From NCBI GenBank assembly GCA_037367405.1, contig JAZKJV010003370.1, forward strand, positions 310,001-374,000: a stretch of 64,000 nt of DNA, in the 5' to 3' direction. The DNA comes from Ottelia alismoides. Its lineage: Eukaryota; Streptophyta; Magnoliopsida; Alismatales; Hydrocharitaceae. The position numbers and the translations under genes are program-made. The notes beneath the pieces were generated by a model. It searched no databases and was not told the origin of the DNA. It worked only from the letters and a program-made list of their open reading frames with translations. How positions within the stretch are numbered: the stretch's first letter is position 1; every line of letters begins with the position of its first letter. Positions 58,704 through 64,000 of the stretch are shown here, piece by piece.

Positions 58704-58868
58704 TGTTAGTAATGTATACGATGGTTCTTAATTAGTATTCATTGTAACTCTGTTAGGGGCACTTATGTATTTTCTCCTCCTTTGAGCTCTCTAAGGTTTT
58801 GTCCTATATAAGGACCCCTAGACCTCTGAAATAAGACAAGCTATTTCATTATTTCATTTTTCTCCACA
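58704..58868 (+). repeat. 3' LTR of copia F
   Basis: 165 bp. It contains CCTATATAAGGACCCCTAGA, a TATA box shared with copia H (CCTATATAAGGACCCC). Confidence 0.93.
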
Positions 58869-58873
58869 TTACG

Positions 58874-60103
58874 AAAATGTATTTGGTATTTTTGGAATGA
58901 AAGAAATACAATAAATAAATAACAGAAGGTATTTTCTACATTAAGAAAATAAGGTCGATAGGACACTGGGAAAGTGCGAACTAAACCACAAAAATTGGTC
59001 CTAAAAGTGTGCCAACAAATTTCCTAGGTAGATAAAAATTTAGAAAGATGAAAATGCATCTTAGTTTTTAGGTTTTGAGGTTATATGAATTTTTTAGGGA
59101 TTTTTTAAAATTCTTCAAAGTTTTTGAATTTTAAGACGAAATATGTGATATTTTTGTGATTTGGGATATGTGCAAAGCTATGCCATTTTTGGTAATTTTC
59201 GGAATTCTTTTGAATTTTATAAGCATTGTCTCCTGAGAAGGGGTTGGAATGAAATTTTGAATTTTAGAAAATATCAAACTAAGTACAAAAGGTCTCAAAT
59301 AAATCCCTGATGTGTCCCACAGTATACCCTGCTCCAGCGTATTTCTCCTTTTGAAGGTGATGTATTTTGTATCTTAGTTATCCATGAGTCCAAATCTTGT
59401 AAAATAAATACAAGGCACAAAAAGCAATTTCTTTGAGAATCCTTTGATCCCAGTTTAAGGCGTGATACCCAAATTTCATCACAAAGATCAGCATGCATAA
59501 TTTTGTAAATATTAATGAAGCAAAAATATCACCTTCATTCAAAGTATTCTAGATAATTCATAGAAGCTCCACAAAATACAAAACTCAATTCCATATGGTA
59601 GAGAATTAGTTGATGGTCATAGCAAACTTAACATCTTAATTTTTACGCCAGGAGATAGAAGATATATGTAAACACAAGAGTCAAACTGCAAAAAGTACAA
59701 ATATATTACAATACTAAAGAGAGCTCACAAGGGTGTATTACAAGATTCGAAAAGTTACAGGGACCACTTGTGTAAAAGACCCACGCATGTCATGATAGGT
59801 GACATCTGGGTGACATAGGTGCTGGACCGCAAAGCAAAATGGAGAATGGCAAAGGGCTGGCGTGCAAAGCGCTGTGCACCTGACTCGGGTCATGTGCCTC
59901 AACTGAGGCAATGGATGGCCCAGGTGACGTCATAACCCTGATCCTGCAATTGTGGGGTTCTTTTTTGTGGAGCACACAAAGGCGTTGGATGGCTCAATCA
60001 GAAAGTCTACAGATCTTTAGTATTTGAATGGTTGGATGCGATATGGAGTCCTTTATCGTGTGGCAGTTACTTCCCCGGAGACCATTTTCTTCCTCTTCGT
60101 CGT
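58874..60103. other. spacer without an assigned gene
   Basis: AT-rich to about 59700, then more balanced up to the ORF ending at 60104. I recognise no gene. Confidence 0.45.
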
Positions 60104-60799
60104 CTACCGTTGTGACTTTGGAACACATCCCGAAGAGATGACGTCGATGATGCCCAACGAGTCCCCCAACAGGTGCCTCAGCTGTCTCCGTCCACACCAT
60201 GCGAATGGAATGCCTCTGACTGAAACCAGGGACGTATGCTTAGGATGTAGTAAGCCATCTTCCACCCGTGCATGTCGCCATCTCAGATTCGTCCAACCCT
60301 CCTTAGACCAACGCAACAGCTCCGCAGCGTCGATCTCCCTCAGGCCTCTAGCCATGACCCGCCATGGTGACAACCTCGTAATGTCGCCCTTGAATAACCC
60401 AGCCGTAATTAACACCACGTCGGAGGTTCCCCGAAACGGTGCCTCCTCCGGACCGCCACCTTCGCCTACAAGCAAGCGAGTGCCTCCACCTTGAGCAATG
60501 GATTTGACCGATCTCCTCCCATGCGGCTGCTGCGGACGAACCCGCTTCGCGTTCAAAGGACAATATCGACTTCTGTGTGAGAAGCCTCGACACTGAAAAC
60601 AACGTAGAGGCTCCTGGCATTGTCGAGACCAGTAAGAGAGAGAGCCACAACGATAGCAGCCCCTCCTAAAAGGGTTAGCGGTGGGCCTGGGTTTGGCAAG
60701 CACCTTCTCACGTCGCGTCGGCCTCCTCCCGCGGACGACCGTCCACCCCCCCTCGGCAGAGCCTCCCCTCATCTCCCCTCTAATGTCCCTCCCTTCCAT
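60104..60799 (-). CDS. double zinc-knuckle protein, LINE ORF1 / DUF4283-type
   Basis: A 231-codon minus-strand ORF from ATG 60799 (MEGRDIRGEM) to 60104. An earlier in-frame start at 60847 is possible. Two retroviral-type knuckles lie in tandem: residues 48-61 CYRCGSLSYWSRQC, where Tyr replaces the zinc-binding His, and residues 67-80 CFQCRGFSHRSRYC, complete. The region before is Arg-rich (RGRRPTRREK). The C-terminus (LVSVRGIPFAWCGRRQLRHLLG) recalls the segment after knuckles in plant LINE-linked ORF1 proteins, where such proteins bind RNA. No RT follows. It is probably an ORF1 remnant truncated at its C-terminus, or a domesticated knuckle gene. The family call is inference; the knuckles are seen. 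Confidence 0.5.
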   Translation of the reverse strand: MEGRDIRGEMRGGSAEGGWTVVRGRRPTRREKVLAKPRPTANPFRRGCYRCGSLSYWSRQCQEPLRCFQCRGFSHRSRYCPLNAKRVRPQQPHGRRSVKSIAQGGGTRLLVGEGGGPEEAPFRGTSDVVLITAGLFKGDITRLSPWRVMARGLREIDAAELLRWSKEGWTNLRWRHARVEDGLLHPKHTSLVSVRGIPFAWCGRRQLRHLLGDSLGIIDVISSGCVPKSQR

Positions 60800-61040
60800 G
60801 ATGAAATATATATCAGAAGTAAAAAAGAAATCGAGTAATGCATGCAACTCTTATGGTCATATACTAACATCTTCCCGGATAGCGGCTTCGATTGATGGTG
60901 TTGCGGGAACCAGAGGTGGCAGTGTTGTGGTCTCTTAGACAGCAACCGTTGGGGATTCAGCGAGGAATTCAGCAACTCAAAAATCAAACAGATCGAGGAA
61001 TTCAAACTCTTCATCTGTTGGATCTTCATCGAATATGGAC

Positions 61041-61204
61041 TGTTAGTAATTGTTAATAGTTATGAGACGTTTCTTATTGTAACCCCAATAAGGGGCAGTT
61101 CTGTATTTTTCCCTTTCCTGGACTACCTAGGGTTTCTAGGGCTTTTCCTATATAAGGACCCCTAAACTCATTGGAATAAATATATCAAAACCTTCTTTTC
61201 AACA
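61041..61204 (+). repeat. 5' LTR of copia H
   Basis: 164 bp, TGTTAGTAATTGTTA...CTTTTCAACA. The TATA region is CCTATATAAGGACCCC. The 5 bp before it are TGGAC, the expected target duplication. Confidence 0.92.
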
Positions 61205-62183
61205 TGGTATCAGAGCCTAAGATTTTGGCTCTGACCTAATCTCTTCCATCCCCTTCCCACCCGCCGCCCCTCGTAATGCGGGAACCCTAGGGAACCCCAC
61301 CTGCGCCTCCTCACCCCACCGAGCACGCCGCCTCCTCCCTACCCGCGCCTTCCTCCTCCCCACCCGCGCCTCCTCACCCCACCGTGCACGCCGCCTCCTC
61401 CCCACCTTCCTCCTCCCCACCCGCCTCCTCCCCACGACGCCTCCTCCCCACCCACCTCCTCCCCACCCGCACCTCTAGCAACAACGGGGACCGCGCCTCC
61501 CCAAGCGAAGGACCGTACGCCCGATTTCGCCCACCCACCGCCCCTGTCATCGCCTCCAGACCGCGCCCTCCAGTCCGCGCCATCGCCTCCACCCTACGCC
61601 TCCAGGCAGCCATCGCCTCCAGTACGCACCCTCCGGGTCGCCCTCGCATCCAGGCCATCACCGTTGGGTCCCCACCTCCAGTCCGCACCCTCGCCATTGT
61701 CTATAGGCCGTCCAGGCCACGATCGCCACCAGGCCGCCCTTAGGCCATGCCGTCCAGGCCACCCTCTTCACCAGGACACCCCCGCCTCCAGTCCGCACCT
61801 GCGCCTCCAGTCCGCACCTGCGCCTCCAGGCCACCCTCGCCAATACACTGCCTCCAGGCAGTCCACTCAGATTCCAGGCCGTGTCGACCAAGGTCCAAGT
61901 CACCCACGATCCAGCACCCGTCAATCTCCAGCCCTTCCAAGCTGCTCTCTCCAGGCCGCTCTCTCCAGGCCGCTCTCTCCAGGCCGTCACAAGACTGCCT
62001 CCAGGCCATCTCCAGGCCGCTTCCTCTGCGGCGTGACACAATTCGCCTTCTCGCACGGTACTCCTTGAACGACGTCAACTCATTTATCGCATGGTGACGC
62101 TCTCATAGGTTCTCATGATCATTGAGATATCCTAGATTATCTACTCTAGTTTTTTATTCTACTGCTCCTTCTACTCGGCTACC
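61205..62183 (+). other. copia H primer site and expanded C-rich leader
   Basis: Primer site TGGTATCAGAGCC, then nearly 1 kb of C-rich sequence: CTCCTCCCCACCCGC-type repeats (61310-61470), CTCCAGTCCGCACC-type repeats (61600-61830) and a tandem CTCTCCAGGCCG unit (about 61947-61985). ORFs on both strands here (61217-62097) are composition artefacts. It is followed by an ordinary A/T-balanced stretch before the gag ATG at 62184. Confidence 0.9.
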
Positions 62184-63692
62184 ATGACACCTACTACCAC
62201 TTCTGTGGACTCAAAGCCCCTGTATCCACCTTCTTCCATGATGGCTCAGGGCACTACTATAAAACTGAAGGGATCCGAGAACTATGTTCTGTGGTCCCGG
62301 TCCTTCAAGGTTTTCATTGGTGGCCAACGTAAGCACTATGTCCTTACCACTGTCCCGCCTGCTGCAACTGACAAAGATTATGATACTTGGTATGCTGATA
62401 ATTGTCAAGTCATTACATGGTTGACGAACAGTGTTGACATTTCCATTGCCTCTAATCTTCTCTATAAGGAGACTGCAAAGGCGATGTGGGAGAGCCTTGA
62501 AAATACATATTCACAACAAACAACCAAATCTAGGCTTTCTGATATATACACTAAGATTTGGTCTACAAGCCAAGGCGACACATCTTTAATCGAATATTAC
62601 AGGCTACTGATAGGTCTATTTGAAGAATTGCTTATCTTTCAACCTGCCTGTTGTGATAAGCAGGTAGGGGAACGGGCAGAATGGCAGGTTTACAGATTCT
62701 TATCAGGTTTACATCCTCGATATAAACCTGTCAAAGATCAATTTCTAACTGCTGCAGCATTACCTAGCCTTGAGACTATTTTTGGTCGTCTACAAGAACT
62801 TGAGTCGCCACATCCTCCTCCGTCTGTTGAGACATCAGCACATTTTGCGAGAGGAAGATCTTTTCACTCTAGAGGCCGTGGACGCGATTCTGGCCAGGGA
62901 CGTGGGCGAACTTTGGGCCGGGGCCGCGACTCAGCACGCGGCCAAGGACGTGATCGTTTTCCTCCTTGTACTCATTGTGGTCGCATGAACCACTTATCAA
63001 AACGGTGTTGGGCCAAATTTGGCATGCCCCCTAATGCAAATAGTGCATATGAATCGACCCTCTCTGATACTTACTATGATGCTTCTGAACAACAGACTAG
63101 TGATAGTCAACCCTCTTTTACTGCCTCAGAATATGCCCGACTGCGACAACTACTGCAGAATACTCCCGCTGATACTACTGTTAATGCATCTACTGCTAGC
63201 CTTGCAACAATCTCGAGTACTACTGCCAACACTGCATCGACATCTGCGCCTGCCTGGATCATTGATTCCGGAGCCTCGACTCATCTCACAGGAGAAGGTA
63301 GCCTTCTATCCTCTTCCCGACCTTCCTCGGTCGTGAAATCTGTTCGGGTTGCCAATGGAGATTATTCGCCTATCACTAGTGTGGGCACTATGGAGTTCTC
63401 ATCCACACTACGACTAACAGGGGTTCACTGTGCTCCTGCCTTCCCTCTAAGCTTATTATCGATTCATAAGCTATGCAGTGAACTTGACTGTAAAGTGATA
63501 TTTGATAAATCTTGCTGTTATTTTCAGGACATCCGGACGAAGAAAATTTTTGGTGGGGGCATGAGAAGAATGGACTATATTATCTCAACATACCTAGAGA
63601 TTCTGGTTTCTCTGGTGCGGCTTCCATCTCCATCGATCCACTACTATGGCACCTTCGTCTTGGTCATCCATCCGCTAAAGCGCTCTCTATGA
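62184..63692 (+). CDS. copia H gag and protease, frame broken at start of integrase
   Basis: A 502-codon frame from ATG 62184 (MTPTTTSVDSKPLYPPSS). Gag core IKLKGSENYVLWSRSFKVFIGGQRKHYVL to LPSLETIFGRLQELE; an RG-rich stretch (residues 220-260); zinc knuckle CTHCGRMNHLSKRC (about residues 265-278); a Ser/Thr-rich linker; protease WIIDSGASTHL (about residues 345-355) and its flap region VGTMEFSSTLRLTGVHCAP. The last 36 or so codons are out of frame because a G is missing at 63555-63559. The next frame carries the GAG-pre-integrase region on without a stop. Confidence 0.9.
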   Translation: MTPTTTSVDSKPLYPPSSMMAQGTTIKLKGSENYVLWSRSFKVFIGGQRKHYVLTTVPPAATDKDYDTWYADNCQVITWLTNSVDISIASNLLYKETAKAMWESLENTYSQQTTKSRLSDIYTKIWSTSQGDTSLIEYYRLLIGLFEELLIFQPACCDKQVGERAEWQVYRFLSGLHPRYKPVKDQFLTAAALPSLETIFGRLQELESPHPPPSVETSAHFARGRSFHSRGRGRDSGQGRGRTLGRGRDSARGQGRDRFPPCTHCGRMNHLSKRCWAKFGMPPNANSAYESTLSDTYYDASEQQTSDSQPSFTASEYARLRQLLQNTPADTTVNASTASLATISSTTANTASTSAPAWIIDSGASTHLTGEGSLLSSSRPSSVVKSVRVANGDYSPITSVGTMEFSSTLRLTGVHCAPAFPLSLLSIHKLCSELDCKVIFDKSCCYFQDIRTKKIFGGGMRRMDYIISTYLEILVSLVRLPSPSIHYYGTFVLVIHPLKRSL

Positions 63693-64000
63693 TGTTTCCT
63701 GAACTTTCTTCACTCAGGCCTTTTGAGTGCGAGGCATGTCAGTTTGGGAAGCATCATCGAGCCTCGTTTCCGACTCGCACTGAGCCTCGTCATTCTGTCC
63801 CTTTTTCATTAGTTCATTGTGATATTTGGGGACCTTGTCCGGTCCGAAGTCTAAGTGGTCATAAGTATTTTGCTGTCTTTATAGATGATTTCAGCAAGTT
63901 ATCTTGGGTCTTCCTGCTCAAGGAACGATCGGAGATTAATCGTATCATAAAGAACTTCTTTCATTATGTTAAAAATGTTTTCTCCTCTACCATTCGAATT
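63556..64000 (+). CDS. copia H integrase, N-terminal part (partial)
   Basis: Open in the frame after the G-run loss: HEKNGLYYL, WHLRLGHPSAKAL, PFECEACQFGKHHRASFPTR, then the core PFSLVHCDIWGPCPVRSLSGHKYFAVFIDDFSKLSWVFLLKE and on to the window edge. The first two catalytic-core landmarks are intact. RT and RNase H must lie beyond 64000. Confidence 0.9.

Larger units (their letters stand above)
53994..58868 (+). mobile_element. copia F, complete but decayed (family II)
   Basis: 4875 bp on the plus strand with 165-bp LTRs (53994-54158 and 58704-58868), TGTTAGTAATGTA...CTCCTCA or CTCCACA. The LTRs differ at very roughly a tenth of positions by eye. Target duplication TTATG/TTACG (53989-53993, 58869-58873) matches at four of five. 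The primer site TGGTATCAGAGC (54159-54170) and the purine tract TTGAGGGGGAT (58693-58703) are present. It is related to copia H in LTR and protein. It is clearly older than A and B. Confidence 0.95.
61041..64000 (+). mobile_element. copia H, 5' part (family II), runs off the right edge
   Basis: Plus-strand copia with 5' LTR (61041-61204), primer site (61205-61216), long C-rich leader and gag-pol continuing past 64000. The only coding defect I see is one missing base in a G-run at 63555-63559. It is close to copia F in protein and LTR but much better preserved. Confidence 0.95.

Noticed and set aside
61217..62097. Several Pro/Ser/Arg-rich ORFs on both strands
   Set aside because: They come from the C-rich minisatellite leader of copia H, which lacks stop codons by composition.

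Overview
This window is nuclear DNA of a flowering plant, from a repeat-dense, gene-poor region. The evidence is a set of Ty1/copia and Ty3/gypsy LTR retrotransposons of plant type (primer sites matching initiator tRNA-Met, 5-bp target duplications), plant-type LINE remnants, an exon-sized piece of a calcium-dependent protein kinase, and a broken copy of what looks like a plant-specific gene family. The species cannot be told from the sequence. I see no intact host gene.

Layout. 1-1470: gag-integrase piece of a copia element. 1471-3630: host-like spacer with a frameshifted minus-strand pseudogene that still has a TATA box. 3631-8680: complete copia A (minus strand, 142-bp LTRs, TSD GAATG). 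8686-9244: spacer with a TATG/TACG microsatellite. 9245-11639: 3' half of another copia with its LTR. 11640-32029: a decayed gypsy element that has lost its left end. Its pol is split by a 3.9-kb solo LTR, which is split by a solo LTR of the same family and by a solo LTR of another family. Its own 3' LTR is split by one more solo LTR. 32030-34770: 5' half of copia C (minus), itself inserted in the RNase H of copia D (34771-35387, plus). 35388-37505: spacer with a fold-back repeat and the kinase exon. 37636-42648: complete copia B (minus, TSD GTAAC), sitting inside the 5' LTR of an older copia E whose gag remnant lies at 43330-43765. 43840-45218: LINE reverse transcriptase remnant. 46466-50420: a solo LTR of the long-LTR gypsy family (minus, TSD GTCTC) inside an open frame of unknown nature. 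52790-53600: copia G gag/protease remnant. 53994-58868: complete but decayed copia F (plus). 60104-60799: double zinc-knuckle ORF. 61041-64000: copia H, nearly intact and running off the right edge.

Two copia families are present. Family I (A, B, C, D, and the pieces at 1-1470 and 9245-11639) has LTRs of about 142 bp. Family II (F and H, with G and E related through gag) has LTRs of about 165 bp. The gypsy family has exceptionally long LTRs (3.5-4.1 kb) and is present mostly as solo LTRs. Many stops in the retroelement genes are CAG-to-TAG changes, which fits methylation-driven decay. A and B have nearly identical LTR pairs yet broken coding regions, which suggests recent movement by proteins supplied from elsewhere.
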